Shown here: positions 40,804 to 48,585 of the stretch, piece by piece
Numbering within the stretch: position 1 is the first letter of the stretch
Layout of the letters: each line of letters begins with the position of its first letter
IMG/VR virus record: IMGVR_UViG_3300048554_000080
Span: 1 to 53,371 of that record
Origin: a virus
DNA length: 53,371 nucleotides
Strand: one strand, 5' to 3'
Notes under the pieces: generated by a model
Told to the model about the DNA's origin: nothing
The model's database searches: none
Seen by the model: the letters and a program-made list of their open reading frames with translations, nothing else
Program-made: the position numbers and the translations under genes

Positions 40804-41338
40804 CTTCTAATTCCTCCTGTTGTTCTTCATCTTCGTACCCCAACATGGAGTTTTGTTCCTCTTCGGGTGCTATAGACATAAAACCTTCTGGTGTTTCTTC
40901 TTCTTCCACTTCTTCTTCTGTAACAGGTGTCATTTCTACGGTTGGGTCACCGCTTAATTCTCTAAGTGTTTGGGCACTCGTAACTGAAACTTCTTCATCA
41001 ATTCCAATTTCATATGACACACCGTAGGCCTTAGCCATAATCATAAGAAGACGAGCAATAGGCCCGGCTGATAGTATGCCTAAATCAGGCGACCACTTAC
41101 CGCGTCCAATGCCTTTGGTTACAATAAAATCGGTAACAAGAGTTACTGGAACTCCCGCACCGAGCATAGAAATATACCTAAACCCATCTGGGCTATCATT
41201 GAGATCTCGCATGACATACTCAAGCGCCTGATCCATTTCAGTAATATCAGGTGGTCGATGCCACGGATAATTTCGGGTGTCGCTAGTGTAGTTAGCCCCG
41301 GGTATTGCCGCTGTTGGCGTTTGAGGATTACTCTTCAT
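40796..41338 (-). CDS. Small virion-operon protein, 180 aa, acidic tail
   Basis: Contains AIPGANYTSDTRNYPWHRPPD, a motif I recall in proteins at this place in marine podoviruses, a hydrophobic middle region (GAGVPVTLVTDFIVTKG, AGPIARLLMIMAKAYG) and a very acidic C-terminus. Likely an internal virion component. Overlaps the 58-aa gene upstream by 11 bases and the 811-aa gene downstream by 8. Confidence 0.7.
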   Translation of the reverse strand: MKSNPQTPTAAIPGANYTSDTRNYPWHRPPDITEMDQALEYVMRDLNDSPDGFRYISMLGAGVPVTLVTDFIVTKGIGRGKWSPDLGILSAGPIARLLMIMAKAYGVSYEIGIDEEVSVTSAQTLRELSGDPTVEMTPVTEEEVEEEETPEGFMSIAPEEEQNSMLGYEDEEQQEELEDE

Positions 41339-41504
41339 CTAACACCTCTTCTATTTTTTCTGGGTTTTCCGTTATCTCTTTTTCTAATTCGTCGAAGTAC
41401 TCAGGGGTGTATTTCGTCTCTTTCGAGGCTTCCATAAGCTCCTTGGGCATGTCGCCTTCAAGGTAGGCTTTAACGGATTTAACTATTGCTTCCTCAAATG
41501 TCAT
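41328..41504 (-). CDS. Small acidic protein, 58 aa
   Basis: MTFEEAIVKSVKAYLEGDM, then PKELMEASKETKYTPEYFD, ending IEEVLDEE. ATG 41504 overlaps the stop of the 640-aa gene (ATGA) and its own stop lies inside the start of the 180-aa gene, so all three are coupled. Helical and acidic, no membrane segment. Not recognised. Confidence 0.8.
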   Translation of the reverse strand: MTFEEAIVKSVKAYLEGDMPKELMEASKETKYTPEYFDELEKEITENPEKIEEVLDEE

Positions 41505-43423
41505 TGCTCGATACCTCTGTAATCAACTTTCAAATACCCCTCTTTGTCTGCGTAGACGCTCTCTGGTTTAACTTGCATAACCTGTTGCGCTATGACGCCG
41601 GTTGTAGGCCCTTTGTCCCATCCCCGTGCCTTAGCCGCGTCTGCCCACTCCCAGCTATATAGTTTAACCCCGTTGGCTAACTCTGCTTTCTCGACTACGT
41701 TTTTCTTCATACGGGAGTCAGAAGTCATGATCATTGCACCGGCAATAGATCCGATTGCGCTACCCAGACCACCAAATAGGCCTGACTTCTTCTGGGCTTT
41801 AGCTTGTGCTTTAGCCGCCTCTAACTGCATCTTAGCCATTTCTATATTGGCTTCACGGTCTAAGGCGTTCTCACCTTCTCTCCATGCATAATCTAAGAGT
41901 GAATCTGTACGATCCCATAACTGGTTCATTACTTCGGAGCTAAGGTTTAAGATGTTCTTTACGTCAGTAGCGGCCGCATTAAAGGCCATTTCAGTTTCAG
42001 TAAGAGTTACAGTCTGACGCCATTGTGCGTTAGCCGCGTCTACTTGGTACTGCATATCAAGGTAGAATTGTTCTCTGCTATTTTCTAGCTGGGCGTTAAA
42101 TTGACTCATGTCGTTACGCTCACCAGCATTAAACATGCTCATCTGGTTAACTTGCCCGGTGTTGTACATGTCTATCTGTGCGCCGAGATTGTCGTAAAAC
42201 TTATCCATCTCGTTCTGTTGTTCGGAGTTAAACCGACGTGCTACGTTTGTTTGGTTCGCATCTTCTAAAATTGATTGAACCATTGACTGTGAGTTAATGA
42301 TCGCAGTCTGTTGTTCGTTAGCTAGGTTAGCCATGTCGTACTGCATAAACGTCTTAGCGTTGTTAACTGCCAAGGAGGTACGAACATCTAAGTTAGCTAG
42401 TTCCATCTTCGACAAGACATTAGCCTTGTTGATGATCATCTGTTGTTTGTTATCTAAATTCTTTACTGTCAGTGTTTGGTAGAACTGACTGTCCGCTTGA
42501 GCGATAGGCAGAGTCGCCTCAATCATAGCCTGTGCTAATGCACCGGTTGCGGCCGTACCTGTAATGCCTTTAAACGCAATAGAACGCGATACGTTACGCG
42601 CTATGCCAGCGGCCCATGTAGGTATTTTGGGCTCACCTGTTACCGGGTCTACAAACTCCCCGGTTAGAATTTCTAATTGGCCTTTTACTGTAGCCTTAGA
42701 ATCTAGGTAGTTTCCTTCTCCAAGAGACTGGGCAAGTAATTTACCCGCGACTGTACTGGTATCAATTACGTTACTGATGTTTTGGTGGGCAAATGAATTA
42801 AGTGCTAGGCCTGTCTCGTTAACAGATCCGTCTTCGTTAACTCCTGTCGCTAATCCTTGCTGGTCTAAGACGATGCCTTCTGGGTCTACGATAGCATCTT
42901 CGTTTGTTTCCATCGTAGCGGCATCAGCCAGATTGTTTGCTACCTGATCTGATGTAGTAGCCGCATCATATGTGCTTGCTGAACTTGGGGGTACTACTCG
43001 GGACGCCGTGTCTACGGCTCCTGTTGCTACAGCCTGATTAAGGCCGTCAGCATCCATGTTATAGTCACTACCATCTAGATTAGTTCCTTCTTCATTAGGG
43101 TCGATATCAGGTACTTGATCCGATAAATTAGCGCCCTGTCCATCAATAAATGCGCTTGTATCGTTAGCAATGCTAGTGGTCATATCAGTAACATTGGTGT
43201 TACCAACGTAATCTGAATTACTGGCTACAGAAGAGTTGTTAACCGCGAAGTTACCGGCCGGGGTATTTGCCTCCGTCCCGGTGTTACCATTAGTAACCGC
43301 GCCCTGACCCCCACTAGGGCCCCCGGGCATAACGGTAGTAGTATCCTGCGCTATACTCATATCTTCCGGTACAGCATTAGGATTACCAATTATCGCAGGT
43401 TTTACTTGGGTAGTTTCACTCAT
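41501..43423 (-). CDS. Virion protein with C-terminal S74 intramolecular-chaperone domain, 640 aa
   Basis: N-terminal 200 residues are Asn/Thr/Asp/Val-rich and probably disordered; residues about 290-560 are helical with Gln/Asn-rich coiled coil (MYNTGQVNQMSMFNAGERNDM). The last 75 residues (SDSRMKKNV, GVKLYSWEW, TGVIAQQV, LKVDYRGIE) form a peptidase-S74 type domain, which folds trimeric fibres and then cuts itself off next to the Ser of SDSR. Finding it on a gene in the internal-protein cluster rather than on a fibre is unusual. Confidence 0.75.
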   Translation of the reverse strand: MSETTQVKPAIIGNPNAVPEDMSIAQDTTTVMPGGPSGGQGAVTNGNTGTEANTPAGNFAVNNSSVASNSDYVGNTNVTDMTTSIANDTSAFIDGQGANLSDQVPDIDPNEEGTNLDGSDYNMDADGLNQAVATGAVDTASRVVPPSSASTYDAATTSDQVANNLADAATMETNEDAIVDPEGIVLDQQGLATGVNEDGSVNETGLALNSFAHQNISNVIDTSTVAGKLLAQSLGEGNYLDSKATVKGQLEILTGEFVDPVTGEPKIPTWAAGIARNVSRSIAFKGITGTAATGALAQAMIEATLPIAQADSQFYQTLTVKNLDNKQQMIINKANVLSKMELANLDVRTSLAVNNAKTFMQYDMANLANEQQTAIINSQSMVQSILEDANQTNVARRFNSEQQNEMDKFYDNLGAQIDMYNTGQVNQMSMFNAGERNDMSQFNAQLENSREQFYLDMQYQVDAANAQWRQTVTLTETEMAFNAAATDVKNILNLSSEVMNQLWDRTDSLLDYAWREGENALDREANIEMAKMQLEAAKAQAKAQKKSGLFGGLGSAIGSIAGAMIMTSDSRMKKNVVEKAELANGVKLYSWEWADAAKARGWDKGPTTGVIAQQVMQVKPESVYADKEGYLKVDYRGIEQ

Positions 43424-43688
43424 TGTTTTGTTTTCTCTTCAATTCTTCGGCTTGCTCGTCACATGCTCGAATCTTGTCTCTGAGAACGATGTAATTGGAA
43501 ATGGCCTCTGAGATAGCTTGGCTATCAGCGGGTAGATCTTCAATTTCGTCTGCTAGACGATTATTAAAAGCCTCTGAATAAGTTTTAATTGAGGGGCAGT
43601 AGACTTCTACTTCAGTTTTATAGACCGTTGTCGCGCAAGCGGTCAGTAAGGTCATCCCTAGTACGAGGCTTATTGCTTTCAATTTCAT
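43416..43688 (-). CDS. Outer-membrane spanin lipoprotein (Rz1-like)
   Basis: 90 residues from ATG 43688 (MKLKAISLVLGMTLLTAC). A lipoprotein signal with lipobox LTAC (lipidated C18) is followed by a short periplasmic part with Cys at 33 and near 74. It begins inside the i-spanin gene in another frame (71-base overlap), the classical Rz/Rz1 nesting. The pair fuses inner and outer membranes at lysis, which shows the host is Gram-negative. Overlaps the 640-aa gene by 8 bases. Confidence 0.85.
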   Translation of the reverse strand: MKLKAISLVLGMTLLTACATTVYKTEVEVYCPSIKTYSEAFNNRLADEIEDLPADSQAISEAISNYIVLRDKIRACDEQAEELKRKQNNE

Positions 43689-43872
43689 TATTAGTTGTCT
43701 CCATCTCCTTGTAAAATTCGGCCCGGTTTTCCGCCGCTTTTGCAGAGGCTTTGACTTGCTTAACCTCTTCAACTTTAGCTCCGTCTCTACGGCCGATGAT
43801 GTAAAGGATGGGTAATAAAGCGGCCACAATACCGGCCACTATGATTTTAATTTTGCTAAAAATTCCGAACAT
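43618..43872 (-). CDS. Inner-membrane spanin (Rz-like)
   Basis: 84 residues: one N-terminal membrane helix (IKIIVAGIVAALLPILYIIG, about 8-27), then a charged periplasmic coiled coil (AKVEEVKQVKASAKAAENRAEF). Paired with the nested lipoprotein at 43416-43688. ATG overlaps the 48-aa gene stop (TAATG). Confidence 0.85.
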   Translation of the reverse strand: MFGIFSKIKIIVAGIVAALLPILYIIGRRDGAKVEEVKQVKASAKAAENRAEFYKEMETTNNEIESNKPRTRDDLTDRLRDNGL

Positions 43873-44018
43873 TATTTCTTCTTCTTTTTAGAGTATCCGC
43901 CTTTGGACATTTTACCGGCCTGAAGATCTTTGTACTTCTTAGGGCTGATAGTGCTTTTGCTCTTAGAGCGACTTGTCCCTGCCTTCTTACGGGCATTAAT
44001 ATTTTTCAATAAACTCAT
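43872..44018 (-). CDS. Small Lys-rich protein, 48 aa, in the lysis cluster
   Basis: MSLLKNINARKKAGTSRSK, then STISPKKYKDLQAGK, ending GGYSKKKKK. Both ends use the TAATG overlap: with the lysozyme stop upstream and the i-spanin start downstream, which makes it a clear coupled gene. Very basic and likely disordered, related in style to the basic proteins at 15373-16043. A role in lysis is not evident; a packaged DNA-binding peptide is possible. Confidence 0.8.
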   Translation of the reverse strand: MSLLKNINARKKAGTSRSKSKSTISPKKYKDLQAGKMSKGGYSKKKKK

Positions 44019-44749
44019 TAACGAACACCTTCTTTGTTGTCCTTCATTCTAGCGTAGGTGACTAGAGCTACACCGGCCAAGGACGCGGCCAAGAAAATGT
44101 ATTTAATCGACTCTGAGTAACCTACTAAGGGCTGTAATTGCCCCGCAATCTCAGTAGCGATACCAGCACCGCCAGCTAACCCGGCCCCTGCTAGTGTTTT
44201 AGATTTCTTCAAAGGTTTTGGTGCAGTCTGTTCAGGCTTCTGGGCCATTAGATCACCACCTTCGTCCGCAAGAGGAGTGTTCATAGAGAACAGTGCCGCC
44301 TCTGCGGTACGGCGTCTTGTGAGCCCTCTGAGTGGCTTTAAGTTACCGTCTACCCTTGCCTTATTCCAGCGCATGATTTGCTCTGGTACTTCGTCATACA
44401 GGCCTTGGTTTAGCTTCTTGAGAAGCGTGGAGTTCTGGAAGTTAGCACCACCTCCGATATTAAACACGAAGGATACTAAGGCATCGAATTGTTGCTGAGA
44501 TAGAGGAACATTCACATAACGCTTAACAATAGCGCCAGCATCATTCAGATCCTCTGTTAGCAGTTTGACGCACTCTTCTTTAGAGACACGCATACCGGAC
44601 TTAACGCCCTTGCAATGTCCATAACCGATAGTCCATCGTCCCGCCGGACAGCGATAGGCTCGTACATCACCTTCTTCGGTGACTTTATGCAAGCCTTCAA
44701 ATTTTTTAACTAGGTTGATACCGTTTTGAGATACAGTGGTTGGGGTCAT
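44018..44749 (-). CDS. Lysozyme (GH24 endolysin) with C-terminal membrane segment
   Basis: 243 residues from ATG 44749 (overlaps the upstream stop as ATGA). GH24 core residues 1-155: E18 in KKFEGL, C34 and T40 in AYRCPAGRWTIGYGH (E-C-T variant of the E-D-T triad), PLSQQQFDALVSFVFNIG, GLTRRRTAEAALF. It cleaves peptidoglycan. About 85 extra C-terminal residues have a Gly/Ala-rich hydrophobic part (AGAGLAGGAGIATEIAG) and a membrane helix (SIKYIFLAASLAGVALVTYA), so it may be tethered or carry a holin-like tail. Confidence 0.88.
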   Translation of the reverse strand: MTPTTVSQNGINLVKKFEGLHKVTEEGDVRAYRCPAGRWTIGYGHCKGVKSGMRVSKEECVKLLTEDLNDAGAIVKRYVNVPLSQQQFDALVSFVFNIGGGANFQNSTLLKKLNQGLYDEVPEQIMRWNKARVDGNLKPLRGLTRRRTAEAALFSMNTPLADEGGDLMAQKPEQTAPKPLKKSKTLAGAGLAGGAGIATEIAGQLQPLVGYSESIKYIFLAASLAGVALVTYARMKDNKEGVR

Positions 44750-45015
44750 CTTACAATCCAAAATAAATATGAAACACCGGCTGATGCGGCGATCCAAAAT
44801 AAACGCTCCGCAAAGCGTAATGTTTGTCCATCAGTCGATACGCGGTTAGCAATATCGACCACCTTTTCCTCCAACTCGTCCTGCTTTTCTTCGTATTTGT
44901 TCATGCGATTGAACAACGTAACCATCCTCTCTTCCATTCTAGCTAGGGCTACAACTGCATCAGATAGTTTATCTAGTTTAGCCTCAATGCGACTGAGACG
45001 CTGGTTTTCGTCCAT
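44746..45015 (-). CDS. Coiled-coil/single-TM protein, holin-like
   Basis: 89 residues: coiled coil (RLSRIEAKLDKLSDAVVALARMEERMV), then one C-terminal membrane helix (LFWIAASAGVSYLFWIV). It immediately precedes the lysozyme with ATGA overlap, the usual place of a holin or its regulator. Two further TM plus coiled-coil proteins occur at 14694-15379, so the actual holin is uncertain. Confidence 0.65.
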   Translation of the reverse strand: MDENQRLSRIEAKLDKLSDAVVALARMEERMVTLFNRMNKYEEKQDELEEKVVDIANRVSTDGQTLRFAERLFWIAASAGVSYLFWIVR

Positions 45016-45024
45016 AGTGCCCCC

Positions 45025-48018
45025 CTAGGAATAGGTTTGGGCATAAGGCGAGGCAAAACCGCTATATACCGATGCGGGTGCCGGGGCTCCTGCTGTGGGA
45101 CTCTGACCTCCCATGTTTGCGTTAGAACCTTGACTAATTCGTCGGTCTGCTATCTGTTTCATCAGACGGTTAATGTCTAATGCCTGTTGGTCAAGAAGGG
45201 CTCCGTTCATACGGCTGTATGTACTTAGAACCAAATTGCCACTGTCATCGATAGTACGTTTGATCATATTGCCATTCGCATCGATGGCGTTCTGGATTAG
45301 TCTTCCTTCACCATCAAATGATTTACTTAGGGCTGTCATACGTCCTCGTAGGCCATCATCGAGGTCAGCTACATCTTCTTCGAGTAATGCTCGAACTTGT
45401 AACAGGCGGGTGTTGAATTCTTTCCTGCCTTCACGTTCTTGATCACTAAGCTCGTCAAATCGAGTAGCAAAGCCTTCCTCAAGGCCCGAAGCCATTCCGA
45501 GTAAGCCTTGATCAATATCACCACCAACTTGTTTGATGGAGCTATCAATCGCTTGTAGGAATTCTTCTGTAGAGTTGAAGCGTGAATCAAAGTCTGTAGT
45601 TAACAAATCAGCGTTAAACTTATTAGACTCGATCAATTGGCCTGTCGCATCATCGATAGTGCTGATAACCAGTTCGCCGTTAGCGTTAAGCTCACGGAAG
45701 ATAAAGTCACCGTTTGCATCCACTGCTGTACGGATTAGGTCTCCGTTACTATCAAATGAATCTGACAATGCTTGGAACTTCTCTTGTAGATCTGCGCCGA
45801 GCGTATCACCTTGAGTAGTCATGATGTTACGCAACCCGGCCAAGTTACCTACTAGGTTAGCTCGTAGTTCGTCAGAAGAGTTTTGAATACCGTCGAATGC
45901 GCTAGTGATTGTATCACCAAGCCCAGCTTGCATTGTGTTCAACTGTGATGAGATGTCCGCAATGTTCAAGGATGTCTGGCTTAATACTTCGCCAGAAGCA
46001 CTGATTTCAGTAGTGATCAAATTACCTTGTGAGTCTAGATCTCTCTGTATTTCAGTACCGGCTTCAGTGATCTCGCTTCGGATCAAGTTACCTTGAGCAT
46101 CGAAGGAAGATTGTAGATCTGCCATATCGCTGGTGAACTGGTCACCAAGGCCGGATCCAACTGTATCAATCTGTCCACTTACGTCGCCTAAGATAGCTAC
46201 GAGGTTAGCATTAGCATCTGCGTTTCCGCTTGCTAGGTCAGAGAACGCTGTATTTAGCTGATCACCTAGACCGAACTGCATCTCGTTAAGCTGACTAGAG
46301 ATATCTCCGATATTGAGCGTAGTCTCGTCGATAAGCTCATTCGTGGAGTCAAAGCTCTTAGTAATGAGGTTACCATTTTCATCCAAGCTACGAGTAATCG
46401 TGTTACCGTTATCGTCAATTGAATCTGCCAAGAAGTTACCTTGCTCATCAAATGCGGCACTGAGTAGATCAAAGTTATTAGTAAGCTCTGAAGTAACCCC
46501 TGTGCCGATATCGCCGATAAGGCTGTCCGTAACAGTAAATGCATCAAGGATGGACTGTCGGCTTTCCGCCGCAAGCTCTGCATCACCGAAGATGCTAGTG
46601 AACTGAGTATCCATGTTAGATTCAAACGTAGAGACGTTGTTCAATAATGAGTTTAGATCAAGCGTCTGTTGATCCATACGAACACCGTTGGCGTCAAACT
46701 GAGCAATAAATAATTCACCTTGGTCGGATAGGGCTCGGGTGATTAAACCACCTTCATTCGTAACAGTCTCAGTAATTAAATTACCTTGATCATCAAATGA
46801 ATCTACAACACTTTGGTAATTAGATTTTACTTGTTCACTCAGACTTCCGGTATCCGCCTGTAAAATATCTTGTACACTAGCGAGTGTATCCACAAAGCTC
46901 TTCTTACGGGCCGCGCCTTCGGTAGTTTGGTCAGTGAACCCAGAAGCAATATCTGTAGCTATAGACCCAAAGTTAGTATCAGCATCATCTGCCGCAGAAC
47001 CTACTGCTGTACCTACATCTTGTACGTCTGTGCCTACTCCAGATATAGAAGCGGCGATATCACCGAAGTTAGTCTCCGCCGTATCTGCCGCACTAGCTAC
47101 ATCAGAGGTTACGTCAGCAACTGCATCTCCTACGCTGGAGAATCCTTCTGAGGTTGCTGTAGCTTGGTCACCCATAACTTGGCCCATAGTCTCAAAACCG
47201 CCCACGATACTATTACCGAGGTCAGTACGAGTCTGATTGGCTAGGGTAGTGTAATCACCAAAGTCAGTTAGATAGCCATCAAAAGCCGTCTGCATTGTTC
47301 CTTGGTTTTCTTGAATTGTTGCTTGGCCCTTTGCCAAATCTTGATAGTAAGTAGCCGCGTCGCCGCCGTACTTGTCAATTAACGCTGAAATAGCCTCTTG
47401 CCCGGTTAGGACGTTGCTTGAGGTCTCGGTTAATTGATCGCCGATAGCAGTACCTACTGCATCAATATTTTCGTTGGTAGTGTCAAAACCTGTGTTTGTA
47501 GCATCCAACAAAACGGCGTCATTTGTGTTTACTGTGTCAGTGAGAGTGCTGAACCCAGTGTTAAGGTTTTCATTAGTGGTGGTGAAACCAGTAGCCATGT
47601 CATCGACAATTTCGTCACCTCGTTGGTCTACTACGTTGACTATGTAATCTTCGGCATCGGTAATGTCGTTTCCTACGTTTTCAAAGCCGGTAGCAATATT
47701 CTCATCTGTTTGGGTTAGACGAGTATCTACGCTTGTAGCTAGATCATCTTGGCCGGTAAGAACATCAGCAAACCCGGTACTCATATCGGTACCAAGCCCT
47801 GTTAGGCTAGAGTCAACATTAGCAAAGCCTGTAGCATTTGCGTCCGCCATACTCCCTAAAGTATCAACAGTAGTGTTGTACCTTTCTTCAGCGGCCGTTC
47901 CTAAGCCACTAATGTCCGAACGAATAGTTTCCTGACCAGCTTGTAGGTTATCGAATTGATCGTCCCCTAAGCCTGTTTCCGTGACATTGGTTGTTCTGCT
48001 TCCGCCGCCTCCGCACAT
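45025..48018 (-). CDS. Large repeat-containing virion protein, 997 aa
   Basis: Start at ATG 48018 (MCGGGGSRTTNV) with AGAGAGGTG 2-9 bases upstream; a 13-residue longer frame lies in the GNAT gene. Residues 1-390 are dominated by short Gly/Phe/Thr motifs (TGFANV, TGFTTTNEN) suited to a long coiled coil. From about 407 a roughly 60-residue module (F-D-x-x-G-N-L-I ... D-x-x-G-N-x-I-x-R ... LNIxxISSQL) recurs at about 407, 521, 637, 754 and 899, each followed by about 55 residues of coiled coil. No enzymatic domain. A fibre, spike or ejection protein is possible; it is not a recognised family. Confidence 0.75.
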   Translation of the reverse strand: MCGGGGSRTTNVTETGLGDDQFDNLQAGQETIRSDISGLGTAAEERYNTTVDTLGSMADANATGFANVDSSLTGLGTDMSTGFADVLTGQDDLATSVDTRLTQTDENIATGFENVGNDITDAEDYIVNVVDQRGDEIVDDMATGFTTTNENLNTGFSTLTDTVNTNDAVLLDATNTGFDTTNENIDAVGTAIGDQLTETSSNVLTGQEAISALIDKYGGDAATYYQDLAKGQATIQENQGTMQTAFDGYLTDFGDYTTLANQTRTDLGNSIVGGFETMGQVMGDQATATSEGFSSVGDAVADVTSDVASAADTAETNFGDIAASISGVGTDVQDVGTAVGSAADDADTNFGSIATDIASGFTDQTTEGAARKKSFVDTLASVQDILQADTGSLSEQVKSNYQSVVDSFDDQGNLITETVTNEGGLITRALSDQGELFIAQFDANGVRMDQQTLDLNSLLNNVSTFESNMDTQFTSIFGDAELAAESRQSILDAFTVTDSLIGDIGTGVTSELTNNFDLLSAAFDEQGNFLADSIDDNGNTITRSLDENGNLITKSFDSTNELIDETTLNIGDISSQLNEMQFGLGDQLNTAFSDLASGNADANANLVAILGDVSGQIDTVGSGLGDQFTSDMADLQSSFDAQGNLIRSEITEAGTEIQRDLDSQGNLITTEISASGEVLSQTSLNIADISSQLNTMQAGLGDTITSAFDGIQNSSDELRANLVGNLAGLRNIMTTQGDTLGADLQEKFQALSDSFDSNGDLIRTAVDANGDFIFRELNANGELVISTIDDATGQLIESNKFNADLLTTDFDSRFNSTEEFLQAIDSSIKQVGGDIDQGLLGMASGLEEGFATRFDELSDQEREGRKEFNTRLLQVRALLEEDVADLDDGLRGRMTALSKSFDGEGRLIQNAIDANGNMIKRTIDDSGNLVLSTYSRMNGALLDQQALDINRLMKQIADRRISQGSNANMGGQSPTAGAPAPASVYSGFASPYAQTYS

Positions 48019-48019
48019 A

Positions 48020-48484
48020 TTACACCTCTCTTTTCGTAATAAAACCGACTTTCTCAAAGCCGTGTTTTTGTATTAATTTTTCGTACCCGGGCCCTGCAAT
48101 TCCGCTGGTAATCCCTATACAAATCTCGTGGGCATTCTTTTTCTCTGCCCAGTTAAAAAATTGTCTAAGCATATTTACTATAGACTTCGTTATTCCATCC
48201 CGGTGTTCTGGTTTGAACACCATCACTAGATCTTGAGCTATCAACTTATCGCTGAAAAAATACTCAGATATGTTAGCTAGAAAGAAACCAATGATTTCCT
48301 TGTCTTGCTCAACAACACGCATAAAGGTTGTTGTGTCAGGCTTACTGCCTGTAGCTACCCAGTAGTAGGATTTCTTATCTGACCAGCCACACTTTTCGTA
48401 TAGGCTGTTTTCTTGGAACCAACGGCCTAAATCATTGATCTGGGCGTAGTCCTCTAAAGTAGGGGGGCGAACGATATATTTCAT
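48020..48484 (-). CDS. GNAT-like acyltransferase
   Basis: 154 residues from ATG 48484 (MKYIVRPPTLEDYAQINDL). The pattern V-RPPTLEDY-x-I, then FLANISEYF, LVMVFKPEHRDGITKSIVNML (acetyl-CoA loop-like R-x-x-G-I/T), and the C-terminal YEKLIQKHGFEKVGF are those of GNAT acetyltransferases; such genes also occur among virion genes of T7-like phages. Substrate unknown. No SD precedes either this ATG or the alternative TTG 48508. First gene behind the operator-bearing promoter. Confidence 0.7.
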   Translation of the reverse strand: MKYIVRPPTLEDYAQINDLGRWFQENSLYEKCGWSDKKSYYWVATGSKPDTTTFMRVVEQDKEIIGFFLANISEYFFSDKLIAQDLVMVFKPEHRDGITKSIVNMLRQFFNWAEKKNAHEICIGITSGIAGPGYEKLIQKHGFEKVGFITKREV

Positions 48485-48509
48485 GAAGTAAAGGGAGGGG
48501 GTTGGCAAT

Positions 48510-48535
48510 AAAGAGGATAAACTTAGAACCTCTTT
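48510..48535 (-). promoter_or_regulatory. Leader hairpin ahead of the GNAT gene
   Basis: Minus strand AAAGAGG-N12-CCTCTTT, a 7-bp stem starting about at the predicted transcription start. The 5' arm contains the only SD-like AGAGG of the leader, so pairing would hide it. No T-run follows. Confidence 0.55.
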
Positions 48536-48544
48536 CTATCCAGT

Positions 48545-48574
48545 ATTATACACCAGAAAGGGTGTATTATACAA
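48545..48574 (-). promoter_or_regulatory. Promoter with palindromic operator (lysis/virion genes)
   Basis: Minus strand: -35 TTGTAT (48574-48569), 18-base spacer, perfect -10 TATAAT (48550-48545). The spacer holds an inverted repeat ATACACC-N6-GGTGTAT (48548-48567) and a second TATAAT (48571-48566). Predicted start near 48538. It reads into GNAT, the 997-aa protein and the lysis genes. Confidence 0.7.
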
Positions 48575-48585
48575 GGTAAATACAC

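Noticed and set aside
48018-48057. 13-residue N-terminal extension of the 997-aa protein
   Set aside because: It would lie inside the GNAT gene; the AGAGAGGTG site is placed for ATG 48018.
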